Below are positions 24,908-33,426 of a stretch of DNA of 54,762 bases, one piece after another. The notes under the pieces are model-generated. The model saw nothing but the letters and a program-made list of their open reading frames with translations. It made no database searches and was not told the origin of the DNA. Location of the stretch: NCBI GenBank assembly GCA_023251935.1, contig JAHEXV010000008.1:1-54762 (forward strand). The letters are read 5' to 3'. The translations under genes and the position numbers were made by a program. The DNA comes from a bacterium. Its GTDB lineage: Bacteria > Actinomycetota > Thermoleophilia > Solirubrobacterales > 70-9. Within the stretch, counting starts at the first letter, position 1. Each line of letters starts with the position of its first letter.

Positions 24908-26485
24908 TCAGGCCTGTTCGCTGGGCGGCTCGGTCGCGTAGGTCCGCGCGCGGTTGGCGGCCCCGGCGTCGGCGTCCCGTGCCGGCCGGGCGTCCGGCTC
25001 TCGAAGCTCGAGCGTTCCGTCGCCGCGCGCGCTCGCCATGATCGAGCGGATCTCGTCGTGCTCGATCACCTCGTTGGCGAGCAGCCGCTCGGCGATCTCG
25101 TCGAGGAGGTCGCGGTGATCGATCAAGAGGCGGTACGCGCCCCGGTACGCCTCCTCGGCGATCGCCTGCACCTCCTCGTCGCGGGTGCGGCGCAGCGCCT
25201 CGGAGACGTTGTAGTCGTCGGCGGGGACCTGGTGCGAGCGGATCGAGGTCCCCATCCCGTACTCGTAGACCATCGAGCGGGCGATGTCGGTCACCCGCTT
25301 CAGGTCGTCCGAGGCGCCGGTCGTGATCCGGCCGAACGTGACCTGCTCCGAGACGCGCCCCGCCAGCAGCACCTTCATGTAGTCGATCAGCTCCTCGCGC
25401 GACTTCAGGTAGCGGTCCTCCTGCGGCAGGTTGAGCGTGTAGCCGAGCGACTTGCCCCGCGGGACGATCGACACCTTCTGCACCTTGTCGACCATGGGCA
25501 GCAGCTCGGACACCAGGGCGTGACCGGCCTCGTGCCAGGCGACGACGCGCTTCTCGTGCGCGGTGATCACCTTCCGCGACTGCAGGCCGGCGACCACCCG
25601 CTCGAAGGCGTTGTCGAAGTCCGCCTGGGCGATGAAGTCCCGGTCGCTGCGTCCGGCGAGGATCGCCGCCTCGTTGCAGAGGTTGGCGAGGTCGGCGCCG
25701 GTCAGGCCCGCGGTATGCCGCGCGACGCGCTCCAGCTCGACATCCTGGGCGAGCGGCTTGCCGCGGGTGTGCACGCCGAGGATCCGCTCCCGTCCCCGCA
25801 TGTCGGGCGGGGGCACAAACACCTGGCGGTCGAAGCGGCCGGGTCGCAGCAACGCCTTGTCGAGCTTCTCGAGCATGTTCGACGCCGCCATCACGATCAC
25901 GTTGTCGCGTGCGTCGAAGCCGTCCATCTCGACCAGCAGCTGGTTCAGCGTCTGGTCGCGCTCGCCGGAGATGTCAGCGCCGCGCTGGGCGCCGACCGCG
26001 TCGAGCTCGTCGATAAAGATGATCGCCGGCGCGTGCTCGCGCGCCTGCTTGAAGAGCCGCCTGATCCTCGCGGCCCCGAGGCCGGCGAACATCTCGACGA
26101 ACGAGGAGGCGGACTGGCCGAAGAAGTTGGCGCCCGACTCGTGCGCGACGGCCTTGGCGAGCAGCGTCTTCCCGGTGCCGGGCGGCCCATGCAGCAGGAT
26201 GCCCTTCGGAACCTGGGCGCCGAGCCGCTTGAACTGCCTCGGGCGGCGGAGGAACTCGACCACCTCGCGGAGCTCGTCCTTGGTCTCGTCGACTCCGGCG
26301 ATATCCGCCCAGGTGACCGAGCTCGCCGACCGCGGGGTGATCTGCTGCGGCTTGGTCCGCGGCATCAGCCTCAGGGTCCGCCACACGAGATACACCAGCA
26401 GCCCCATGAAGATCAGCGGCAGCCAGAGCTGCGCGAAGTTCTCGAACTGGTACCAGTCGATTCCTAGAATCGCGAGCGTCGTCAT
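24908..26485 (-). CDS. ftsH: FtsH-like membrane AAA+ zinc metalloprotease with short N-terminus
   Basis: Degrades membrane and cytoplasmic proteins with ATP. The 525 residues have Walker A GPPGTGKT at 100-107, Walker B IIFIDELDAVG, the arginine-finger region RPGRFDRQVF, the zinc motif HEAGH at 318-322 and the third ligand in ASDDL at 391-395. The pore loop reads FAGLGA. Standard FtsH has two membrane helices with a periplasmic domain between them; here there is only one helix (about 20-40) and no periplasmic domain, so it resembles a reduced type and may complement a full-length FtsH elsewhere. The tail is acidic. The leader carries a hairpin around the ribosome binding site. It follows the DUF1385 gene on the minus strand. 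Confidence 0.92.
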   Translation of the reverse strand: MTTLAILGIDWYQFENFAQLWLPLIFMGLLVYLVWRTLRLMPRTKPQQITPRSASSVTWADIAGVDETKDELREVVEFLRRPRQFKRLGAQVPKGILLHGPPGTGKTLLAKAVAHESGANFFGQSASSFVEMFAGLGAARIRRLFKQAREHAPAIIFIDELDAVGAQRGADISGERDQTLNQLLVEMDGFDARDNVIVMAASNMLEKLDKALLRPGRFDRQVFVPPPDMRGRERILGVHTRGKPLAQDVELERVARHTAGLTGADLANLCNEAAILAGRSDRDFIAQADFDNAFERVVAGLQSRKVITAHEKRVVAWHEAGHALVSELLPMVDKVQKVSIVPRGKSLGYTLNLPQEDRYLKSREELIDYMKVLLAGRVSEQVTFGRITTGASDDLKRVTDIARSMVYEYGMGTSIRSHQVPADDYNVSEALRRTRDEEVQAIAEEAYRGAYRLLIDHRDLLDEIAERLLANEVIEHDEIRSIMASARGDGTLELREPDARPARDADAGAANRARTYATEPPSEQA

Positions 26486-26491
26486 CTGCTC

Positions 26492-26513
26492 GGTAAGACC
26501 TCCCTGTCTTACC
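26492..26513 (-). promoter_or_regulatory. Hairpin around the ftsH ribosome binding site
   Basis: On the minus strand GGTAAGAC and GTCTTACC form a perfect 8-bp stem with the loop AGGGAG, which is the only Shine-Dalgarno-like sequence before the ATG at 26485. In the folded mRNA the site would be held in a small loop and partly paired, which could regulate translation, for example by temperature or a bound protein. Alternatively the inverted repeat is an operator in DNA. Confidence 0.5.
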
Positions 26514-26535
26514 TATACACGGTACCGGCGCCCCG

Positions 26536-27414
26536 CTATTTACGCGAAGCCCGGGCTTCTGAGTCCGCCTCGGCGCGGAGTACCTCGTGCAGCGCCACCG
26601 CCCCGACCTCGAGCTGCTCGGGAGTGGGCTCGCGAGTCGAGACGAGGCGCTGGATCTCGTGGCCGATCGCGTGGATGGCGCGGCCCAGCGCCGACTCGGG
26701 CCTGCGTTCGGCGAAGGCGAACAGCTCGACCGCACCCGAGACGCTGGCCACCCCGGCGGCGGCGCGGGCGACCGGGCCCGGCGGGCTGAACAGCCGCTCG
26801 ACGATCAGCTGCCCGGCCGTCGACAGGACCAGCAGCGGCACGATCAGGTTCGATCCGCAGCGTTCGTGCTCCTTCGGCGCGTCGGCCGGGTCGAAGCTGC
26901 CGCGCTCGTACGCCCCGATCGCCTTGTGCTCGACCCCGTGGTAGGCGGCGAGGTCGCGATCGCGAAGCGCGGCCATCGCCGGCAGCAGGCCGAGCGCCGC
27001 GACGGCGCCCTCGCGGGCGGCGCTGGCCGGCCCAAGCCGGCGGATGGCGCTGCTGGCGACAGCGGTCGCGAGGGCGACGACCAGCACCCTGGAGTCCTCG
27101 ATCGGAAGCCGGGCCGCCGGCAGCTCGCGGCGCGCGATCGGAACCACCGCGAACGCCTCGGCCAGGCGGAGCGGCCCCCTGACCAGCGGGGCGGAGCCGA
27201 GCCGTCCGCGTGAGAAGGCCGGCTTCGGTCCGGACGCCACCTCGATCCGGCCGTCGGGCGTGCGCGCCGCGGCCGCCCAGGTGTTGGGGCCGTGGATCAG
27301 GAGACCGTTTCGCAGCGCCATCCCGCCGAGGCGAAGCGGTCGCTCGGGGCCGGCGCCGTTGCCGGGCGCATCGACGACCGGCCCCGTCGACGACCCGTTG
27401 CCGGCGGGGCTCAT
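26536..27414 (-). CDS. DUF1385 (YqhQ-like) membrane protein
   Basis: A membrane protein of 292 residues of the DUF1385 family. Landmarks are GLLIHGPNTWAAAARTPDG near the N-terminus, a RDLAAYHGVEHKAIGAYERG core, and ERCGSNLIVPLLVL, matching the conserved YHGAEHK and HxRCG blocks. Four hydrophobic segments lie around them. The role of the family is not well known; Bacillus YqhQ is the best-studied relative. ATG at 27414 overlaps the TGA of the M20 peptidase gene (ATGA), so the two are translationally coupled. The FtsH-like gene follows after 50 bases. Confidence 0.85.
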   Translation of the reverse strand: MSPAGNGSSTGPVVDAPGNGAGPERPLRLGGMALRNGLLIHGPNTWAAAARTPDGRIEVASGPKPAFSRGRLGSAPLVRGPLRLAEAFAVVPIARRELPAARLPIEDSRVLVVALATAVASSAIRRLGPASAAREGAVAALGLLPAMAALRDRDLAAYHGVEHKAIGAYERGSFDPADAPKEHERCGSNLIVPLLVLSTAGQLIVERLFSPPGPVARAAAGVASVSGAVELFAFAERRPESALGRAIHAIGHEIQRLVSTREPTPEQLEVGAVALHEVLRAEADSEARASRK

Positions 27415-28760
27415 CCGAGCGCCGCCAGGACGATGTCGCGATAGAACCGGGTGGCGAGCCCGATGTCCGCCGCCGACGCCCGCTCGTCGGCGTTGTGCAC
27501 CAGGGGCGTGGCCTCGCGCAGGGACATCTCGCGCTGGGGGCAGAAGCCGTAGACGACGGCCGAGTCGAACGCCTTCCGGAACCAGTTGCTGTCGCTGAAG
27601 CCGGCCATGACGATCGGAACAAGGGTGGCGCCAGGGTCGGACTGCGACAGCCACGTCTCGATCATCTCGGCCAGCGGCGAGCGAGTCGGCGAGCGGTTCC
27701 CGACCACGGTTTCGGTCGGCACCAGGTCGAGCTCCTCGGCCGCGTCCCCGAGGGCCGCCCGGGCCGTGGCCAGCGCCTCGGCCTTCCCGATCCCGGGCGA
27801 GACACGGCAGTCGACGGTGACCTCGGCCTGCGAGGGGATCACGTTGACGCTCCGCGAGGCGCTCGCCAGGGTCGGTACCAGCGTCGCGTGGAGCATCGGC
27901 TCCGCCAGGTATGCGGCAGCCTCGGGAGCCCCGGCGCGCAACCGATCGAGCGCCGCCGCGAGCCCGTTCGGATCCTCTGTGTCGAGCTCCGAGTCCTCGA
28001 GCGTCTGGAGGAACTCGACCGCCTCCGCGGTCGCCTCCGGCGGCGGTTGCCGGTCGAGGCGCTCAAGCGCGGGCGCGAGCTTCAACAGCGCGTTGTCCCC
28101 GAGCGCCGGCACGGATGCGTGCCCGGCCTTGCCGCGGGCTCGGAGCTTGAACCGGCAGACCCCCTTCTCGCCCACGCACAGCGTGTAGAAGCGCCGTCCG
28201 TCGAGCTCGAACGAGAGCCCCCCGCCCTCATTGAGGACGTAGTCGGAGCGCACCTTGTCGGGGTGCTCGCGGCAGAGCCATTGAGCGCCGGCCGCCGCCC
28301 CCATTTCCTCGTCGGCGGTGGTGACCACGAGCAGCTCCCCGCGGCGCGGGCGCCAGCCCTCGTGGCCCAGGGCCGCCGCGGCGGCGACTTCGGCCGCCAC
28401 CTGGCTCTTCATGTCCTGCGCCCCGCGACCGCGGACCTCGCCGTCGACGACGTCGCCCACCCAGGGGTCGAAGCTCCACTCGGAGGGGTCGGCCGGGACC
28501 GTGTCGGCATGCCCGAGCAGGCACAGGGTCGGCCCCTGATCAGAGCCGCGAAGGCGAGCCACCAGGTTCGGGCGCCCCGGCCGGGCGGCGAGCAGCTCGC
28601 ACTCGAACCCGGCGGCGCCGAGCGTCTCCGCGAGCAGCTCCTGAGCGGGCTGCTCGTTGCCGGGCGGGTTGGCCGTGTCGATCTGAATCAGCCGCCGAAG
28701 CAGCTCGACGCCCTGCGTGCCCAGCTCGTCCTCGGCTGCCACCGCAACCTCGTCCTCCAC
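27411..28760 (-). CDS. M20-family metallopeptidase
   Basis: A zinc-dependent peptidase or amidohydrolase (M20/ArgE/DapE type) of 449 residues. The metal-binding blocks are visible in order: LLGHADTVPAD, GRGAQDMKSQVA with the bridging Asp, TADEEMGAAAGA with the catalytic Glu pair, and a late HNADERASAADIG segment with the final His. The dimerisation domain lies between (RGKAGHASVPALGDNA). Substrate cannot be told; carboxypeptidase or acylase are both possible. GTG at 28760 is the probable start, 68 bases from the divergent rarA. It leads a minus-strand series with DUF1385, ftsH, mce and the DUF3107-like gene. Confidence 0.88.
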   Translation of the reverse strand: MEDEVAVAAEDELGTQGVELLRRLIQIDTANPPGNEQPAQELLAETLGAAGFECELLAARPGRPNLVARLRGSDQGPTLCLLGHADTVPADPSEWSFDPWVGDVVDGEVRGRGAQDMKSQVAAEVAAAAALGHEGWRPRRGELLVVTTADEEMGAAAGAQWLCREHPDKVRSDYVLNEGGGLSFELDGRRFYTLCVGEKGVCRFKLRARGKAGHASVPALGDNALLKLAPALERLDRQPPPEATAEAVEFLQTLEDSELDTEDPNGLAAALDRLRAGAPEAAAYLAEPMLHATLVPTLASASRSVNVIPSQAEVTVDCRVSPGIGKAEALATARAALGDAAEELDLVPTETVVGNRSPTRSPLAEMIETWLSQSDPGATLVPIVMAGFSDSNWFRKAFDSAVVYGFCPQREMSLREATPLVHNADERASAADIGLATRFYRDIVLAALG

Positions 28761-28828
28761 CCGACGCAGGTTATCGGCAGCTCGACGGCGTCCATCCCGG
28801 GGTCATACTGGACCACGAGGCACCGCCG

Positions 28829-30169
28829 ATGGAGCGCCTGTTCGACGACCAAACGGAGCCGCGCCAGCGAACCGGCGTCCCGGTCGCCGCCGCTCCGCTC
28901 GCGGTGCGGATGCGCCCGCGGTCGCTGGAGGAGCTGGTCGGGCAGGACCATCTGCTGGTCGAGGGATCGGCTCTGCGCGCCGCGGTTGAGCGCGGCGAGC
29001 CCCACTCGGCGATCTTCCACGGGCCGCCGGGCTCGGGCAAGACCACCCTGGCGCGGATCATCGCGACCGCCTGCCGGAGGGCCTTCGAGGAGGTCTCGGC
29101 GGTGAACGCGGGCCGGGCCGAGGTTCGGGCGGTGATCGCCCGCGCCGAGGAGCGGCGCCGGGCCGCCGGCGAGCCGACGGTGTTCTTCCTCGACGAGATC
29201 CATCGCTTCAACAAGGCTCAGCAGGACGCCTTGCTGCCGGCGGTCGAGGAGGGCCTGGTGACCCTGATCGGGGCGACGACCGAGAACCCCTACTTCGAGG
29301 TCAACTCGGCGCTCCTCAGCCGCACCCAGCTCTACGAGCTGCGCCCGCTGGCGCCGGAGCAGGTGCGCGGCCTGCTGATCGGAGCGCTGGCCGATCCCGA
29401 GCGGGGCATCGCCGACCCGCCGCAGGTCTCCGACGAGGCGCTGGAGCTGCTCGCCACCCGCTCGGGCGGGGACGCCCGGATCGCGCTCTCGGCCCTGGAG
29501 CGGGCGGTCGAGGCGGCGCGCGCCGCGGGCGATGGCATCCGCCTCGAGGTGGCGGAGGACGCGCTCCAGCGCAAGGCGCTGGCCTACGACCGGGCGGGCG
29601 ACCACCACTACGACTACGTCTCCGCCTGGATCAAGGCGACCCGAGCCTCGGACCCAGACGCCTCGCTGTACTACCTGGCGGTGATGCTCGAGGCCGGGGA
29701 GGACCCTCGGTTCATCGCCCGCCGGATGGTCATCCTCGCCTCCGAGGACGTCGGCAACGCCGACCCGCAGGCGCTCGTAATCGCGACGGCGGCCGCCGCC
29801 GCGGTTGACCGGGTGGGGCTGCCGGAGTGCCGCCTCAACCTCGCGCAGGCGGCGACCTACCTGGCCCTGGCGCCGAAGTCGAACGCCTCCTACCGCGGCA
29901 TCCAGCGAGCCGCCGCCCACGTCCGCGAGCACGGCGCCAAGCCACCCCCGGCGTATCTGAGGGACGCGCACTATCCCGGCGCCCGCAAGCTCGGCCGCGG
30001 CGTCGGCTACGTATATCCGCACGACGAGCCGGGTGGCGTCGCCGGCCAGCGGGTGATCCCCGAGGGCCTCGAGCGGGAGCGCTTCTACGAGCCGACCGAT
30101 CGCGGCGCGGAGGCCGAGCTGGGCAGGCGCCTGGCGGAGATCCGCCGGCGGCTCGATCAGGCCGGTTAG
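28829..30169 (+). CDS. rarA: Replication-associated recombination protein A (MgsA/RarA)
   Basis: An AAA+ ATPase that acts at stalled replication forks. Among 446 residues, MRPRSLEELVGQDHLL opens the AAA domain, Walker A GPPGSGKT lies at 65-72, Walker B VFFLDEIHRFNKAQQDALLP follows, and GATTENPYFEVNSALLSR is the sensor 1/arginine-finger region typical of RarA rather than RuvB or clamp loaders. The C-terminal tetramerisation domain shows AWIKATRASDPDASLYYL and YLRDAHYPGARKLG-type blocks. ATG at 28829 is fixed by the usual N-terminus. It is a single gene divergent from the M20 peptidase. Confidence 0.94.
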   Translation: MERLFDDQTEPRQRTGVPVAAAPLAVRMRPRSLEELVGQDHLLVEGSALRAAVERGEPHSAIFHGPPGSGKTTLARIIATACRRAFEEVSAVNAGRAEVRAVIARAEERRRAAGEPTVFFLDEIHRFNKAQQDALLPAVEEGLVTLIGATTENPYFEVNSALLSRTQLYELRPLAPEQVRGLLIGALADPERGIADPPQVSDEALELLATRSGGDARIALSALERAVEAARAAGDGIRLEVAEDALQRKALAYDRAGDHHYDYVSAWIKATRASDPDASLYYLAVMLEAGEDPRFIARRMVILASEDVGNADPQALVIATAAAAAVDRVGLPECRLNLAQAATYLALAPKSNASYRGIQRAAAHVREHGAKPPPAYLRDAHYPGARKLGRGVGYVYPHDEPGGVAGQRVIPEGLERERFYEPTDRGAEAELGRRLAEIRRRLDQAG

Positions 30170-30329
30170 CCACCGCAACTCTCTCGCCGCCCCGGTGTTG
30201 GGGTGGTTGCAGCGATCATGGAGGTCGCGGCTCCTGCGAGGTGGTGTGCCCCCTCCGCCAACCGGGACCGGGGCCGAGACCGCGCCCACCGCCGCCATGC
30301 CACCTCCTGCGGCGGGGGCAGGTTTCAAG

Positions 30330-30368
30330 CAAGCGAGTCGGGGGCCGACCGGGCCCCCGACTCGCTTG
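30330..30368. repeat. Perfect 17-bp inverted repeat before the aldehyde dehydrogenase
   Basis: CAAGCGAGTCGGGGGCC (30330-30346), a 5-base loop, and its exact complement (30352-30368). The right arm ends 19 bases before the ATG at 30388. It could be the rarA terminator, a regulatory hairpin in the leader of the dehydrogenase mRNA, or a large operator. No T-run follows. Confidence 0.65.
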
Positions 30369-30387
30369 AACATAGAATCCGGGGTCG

Positions 30388-31953
30388 ATGGGGCAGCTCG
30401 AGTCCTTCAACCCGGCGACCGGCGAGCTGATTAGCGCGGTCGAGACGTTGAAGCCCGACCAGGTGCAGGCGGTGGTGGACGATGTCGGCGAGGTCCAGCC
30501 GTTCTGGGCCCAGCTGTCGCTCGCCGATCGCGCCCGGTACCTGCGCAAGGCCGCCGACGTGGTGGTCGACGAGATCGACGAGATCGCCGAGCTCCTCACC
30601 CGCGAGCAGGGTAAGCCGATCACCGAGAGCTACACGATGGAGGTCGTGCCGACGATCGACGTCCTCCACTGGTGCGCGGAGGCGGGCCCGAAGATCCTCG
30701 ACGACGAGCCGATCCGCATGGGCCAGGTCCTGTTCCTGTCGAAACGGGCGAAGTTCAGCTACGAGCCGCTCGGCGTGGTCGGCGTGATCGCGCCCTGGAA
30801 CTATCCGTGGTCGATCCCCTTCGACGAGGTGGCGATGGCGCTGCTGGCCGGCAACGGCGTCGTGCTCAAGCCCGCGAGCCTGACGCCGCTCCTCGGCGAG
30901 CGGATCCGGGAGACGTTCGAGAAGGCGGGCCTCCCCGAGGGCCTGGTCCGCGTAGTCCACGGGGGCGGGGCGGTCGGAGGTGCGCTGTGCGAGTCGTCGG
31001 CGCGGAAGATCTTCTTCACCGGGTCGGTCGAGGTGGGCCGCAAGGTCGGCGAGATCTGCGCGAAGCAGCTCAAGGGCTCGGTGCTCGAGCTGGGGGGCAA
31101 GGACCCGCAGATCGTCTGCGCCGACGCCGACCTCGGCAACGCCGTTTCGGGCTGCGTGTGGGGGGGATTCGCGAACTCCGGCCAGACCTGCTCAGGGATC
31201 GAGCGCACCTACGTCGTCAAGGAGGTCGCCGAGCGCTTCGTAGAGGGCGTCGTCCGGCGGGTGGGCCAGCTCACCGTGGGCGACCCGATGGAGTGGGAGA
31301 CGGAGATCGGGCCGATGGTCTCCGAGGACCAGTTCGGCGTCGTCGGCGAGCTGGTCGACGATGCCCTCGACCAGGGCGCGGAGCGGATGGCGGGCGGGCC
31401 CCGCGAGGTCCCAGGGTTCAGCGGCAGGTTCATCGCTCCGACGGTGCTCACGGGGGTGGAGGACGAGATGCGGATCATGAGCGAGGAGATCTTCGGCCCG
31501 GTGGTGCCGATCATCGTCGTCGACTCCGAGGAGGAAGCGCTTCGGCGGGCCAACGACTCCAACTTCGGCCTCGGCGCCTCGATCTGGACCAGGGATCGCG
31601 CCAAGGGAGAGCGGATGGCACGGCGGATCGAGTCCGGGATGGTGTGGATCAACGACCACTCCTACACCCACGGCGCCTGCCAGTGCTCGTGGGGCGGGGT
31701 CAAGGATTCGGGCCTCGGGCGCTCGCACTCGAAGTTCGGGTTCTACGAGTGCGTGGACGTCAAGCTGATCTCCTGGGAGCCCGGGATGACGCGCGACATC
31801 TGGTGGCAGCCATACGACCGCACGCTCGGACAGGCGCTCCGGGCCTCGGCCCGCCTCCTCTACGGCCGCAACGGCCAGCGGTTTCGCGCCCTTCGCGAGG
31901 GGGGCGTGCCGCTGATGCGGGTCGGCGCCCGCAGCCTGCGCAAGGATCGCTGA
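30388..31953 (+). CDS. NAD(P)-dependent aldehyde dehydrogenase
   Basis: A 521-residue aldehyde dehydrogenase. It has IAPWNYPWSIPFDEVAMALL, FTGSVEVGRKVG, the general-base Glu in LELGGKDPQIV, the catalytic Cys in NSGQTCSGIERTYV, EEIFGPVVPI, and the late WGGVKDSGLGRSHSKFG block. The C-terminus is about 40 residues longer than GabD-type enzymes and basic. The pattern is nearest to the group of medium/long-chain or aromatic aldehyde dehydrogenases, but the substrate is not certain. ATG at 30388 is followed at once by the fold (QLESFNPATGELI). A perfect 17-bp inverted repeat stands just upstream. Confidence 0.87.
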   Translation: MGQLESFNPATGELISAVETLKPDQVQAVVDDVGEVQPFWAQLSLADRARYLRKAADVVVDEIDEIAELLTREQGKPITESYTMEVVPTIDVLHWCAEAGPKILDDEPIRMGQVLFLSKRAKFSYEPLGVVGVIAPWNYPWSIPFDEVAMALLAGNGVVLKPASLTPLLGERIRETFEKAGLPEGLVRVVHGGGAVGGALCESSARKIFFTGSVEVGRKVGEICAKQLKGSVLELGGKDPQIVCADADLGNAVSGCVWGGFANSGQTCSGIERTYVVKEVAERFVEGVVRRVGQLTVGDPMEWETEIGPMVSEDQFGVVGELVDDALDQGAERMAGGPREVPGFSGRFIAPTVLTGVEDEMRIMSEEIFGPVVPIIVVDSEEEALRRANDSNFGLGASIWTRDRAKGERMARRIESGMVWINDHSYTHGACQCSWGGVKDSGLGRSHSKFGFYECVDVKLISWEPGMTRDIWWQPYDRTLGQALRASARLLYGRNGQRFRALREGGVPLMRVGARSLRKDR

Positions 31954-31987
31954 CCCGGGGCCGTGGCGGGCGTTGCCCGCCGTCGGA

Positions 31988-32632
31988 TCAGCTTGGCGGA
32001 TTGACGACCAGCGGCGGCGACCAGTCGCTGTGCTTGCTCACCTGCTGCTTCTCGGAGCGCACCTCGATGCGGTAGGTGTGCCCCGGCATCACGTGTACGG
32101 GCTTGTTGCCGCTGCCGAAGGCGCCGTCGGAGCTCGTGGTGTCATTGCGCCAGGTGGTCCAAGGCCCGTTGCCGACCTGGAAGCGGACGTCGAACCGCGT
32201 CCCCGTCGGCTTGCTGGTCGCCGACGCCCAACGGACCCGGAACCCGTTGCTGGTCAGGGTCCCCGTCTCGACGATCGCGCGAACCTTGATCTTCCCCACC
32301 ATGTTGAGGGCGCGATGAGCGTCGCAGAAGTAGGTGTAGGTGCCCGCCGAGGGGGAGATGGAGTACGGGTGCGCGGGCGTGAAGCTGGTCGTGGTCGGGT
32401 TCCCGGAGCTGAACAGCCCCGCGGCCTGGTGGACGTTGTGCTCGTTGGTCGCGTTGGCAGCGCGCTGCCAGCTGAACCTGCCGCCGAACTTCATCACCGC
32501 GGGCTCGCGCGGCGAGAAGCTGTCGTCCTTGACGGTGATCTGAGTGGTCGGCGGGTCGCCGAACGCCAGCGGCGGCACCATCAGCGCCGCGGCCGTCAAG
32601 ACGAGTACGCCCACTTTCCTGCGATTGCGCAT
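31988..32632 (-). CDS. Secreted cupredoxin-like protein
   Basis: An exported 214-residue protein. The signal peptide (KVGVLVLTAAALMVPPLAFG) is followed by a plastocyanin-like domain: ITVKDDSFSPREPAVMKFGG, then NEHNVHQAAG with a copper-ligand His, and TYTYFCDAHRALNMVGKIKV with the Cys, His and Met of a type 1 copper site. The remaining 95 residues (from about 120) form a beta-rich second domain of fibronectin-like appearance (RVRWASATSKPTGTRFDVRF). Electron transfer outside the membrane is expected, fitting the neighbouring cytochrome c maturation genes, with which it diverges over a 41-base gap. The partner is unknown. Confidence 0.82.
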   Translation of the reverse strand: MRNRRKVGVLVLTAAALMVPPLAFGDPPTTQITVKDDSFSPREPAVMKFGGRFSWQRAANATNEHNVHQAAGLFSSGNPTTTSFTPAHPYSISPSAGTYTYFCDAHRALNMVGKIKVRAIVETGTLTSNGFRVRWASATSKPTGTRFDVRFQVGNGPWTTWRNDTTSSDGAFGSGNKPVHVMPGHTYRIEVRSEKQQVSKHSDWSPPLVVNPPS

Positions 32633-32673
32633 CCTGCTCGATCCTCCCTGGTAGCTGGGACAATCGTAGGCTA

Positions 32674-33426
32674 GTGCCTGAGCTCGCCTCTGTCCAGCGC
32701 AAGATCGAGCCCACGACGTCGACCGCGCCGCTCGCGGTCTCGGTACGCGGCCTTTGGCGCGAGTTCGGCGAGGTGCCGGCGCTTCGCGACGTCGCCCTCA
32801 CGCTTCACGGCGGCGAGACGCTCTCCGTGCTGGGGCCGAACGGGGCCGGGAAGACGACCCTGCTCCGAGTGTTGGCCAGCCTGCTTCGGCCCACGGCGGG
32901 GGAGGTCTCCGTGCTCGGCTGCCCCCTGCCCCGCGAGTCCTGGAGGGCCCGGGGCAGGATCGGTTACCTGGGCCACGAGCCGCTGCTCTATCGAGATCTG
33001 AGCGGCGCGGAGAACCTGCGCTTCGCGGCGCAGCTACACGGCCTGCAGGGCGACGCCACCGGGCGGATCGCCGAGCTGCTCGACCTGGTGAGGATGTCCC
33101 GCCGGGCCGACGAGCTGGTCCGCAACCTCTCCGCCGGCATGGTCCAGCGGCTCGCCGTCTGCCGCGCCCTCCTGCACCAGCCCGAGCTGCTGCTGCTCGA
33201 CGAGCCCCGCTCCCATCTCGATCCGGAGGCGGCCGCGCTGGTCGAGCCCCTGATCGGCCCCTCCCCGGAGCGGGCGCGAGTGTTGGTCACCCACGAGATC
33301 GACGCGGGGCTCGCCGACGCGGACCGCGTGCTGGCGCTCCGGGCGGGGGGCGCGGTCGCCTACGAGGGGCTGGCGAGCGGTCTGTCGGCCGGCGATGCCC
33401 GAGCGATCTACGGCGGCGCGCCGTGA
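32674..33426 (+). CDS. ccmA: Heme exporter ATP-binding protein CcmA
   Basis: ATPase of the CcmABCD complex, which releases heme-loaded CcmE during cytochrome c maturation. The 250 residues hold Walker A GPNGAGKT at 54-61, the signature at 152-156 reading LSAGM (family members usually have LSAGQ), Walker B LLLLDEP at 172-178 and a THEID switch region. Assignment to CcmA rather than another ABC ATPase rests on the following ccmB, ccmC and ccmD genes. GTG at 32674 is the start. The stop overlaps the ccmB start (GTGA). It opens the long heme operon. Confidence 0.88.
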   Translation: MPELASVQRKIEPTTSTAPLAVSVRGLWREFGEVPALRDVALTLHGGETLSVLGPNGAGKTTLLRVLASLLRPTAGEVSVLGCPLPRESWRARGRIGYLGHEPLLYRDLSGAENLRFAAQLHGLQGDATGRIAELLDLVRMSRRADELVRNLSAGMVQRLAVCRALLHQPELLLLDEPRSHLDPEAAALVEPLIGPSPERARVLVTHEIDAGLADADRVLALRAGGAVAYEGLASGLSAGDARAIYGGAP

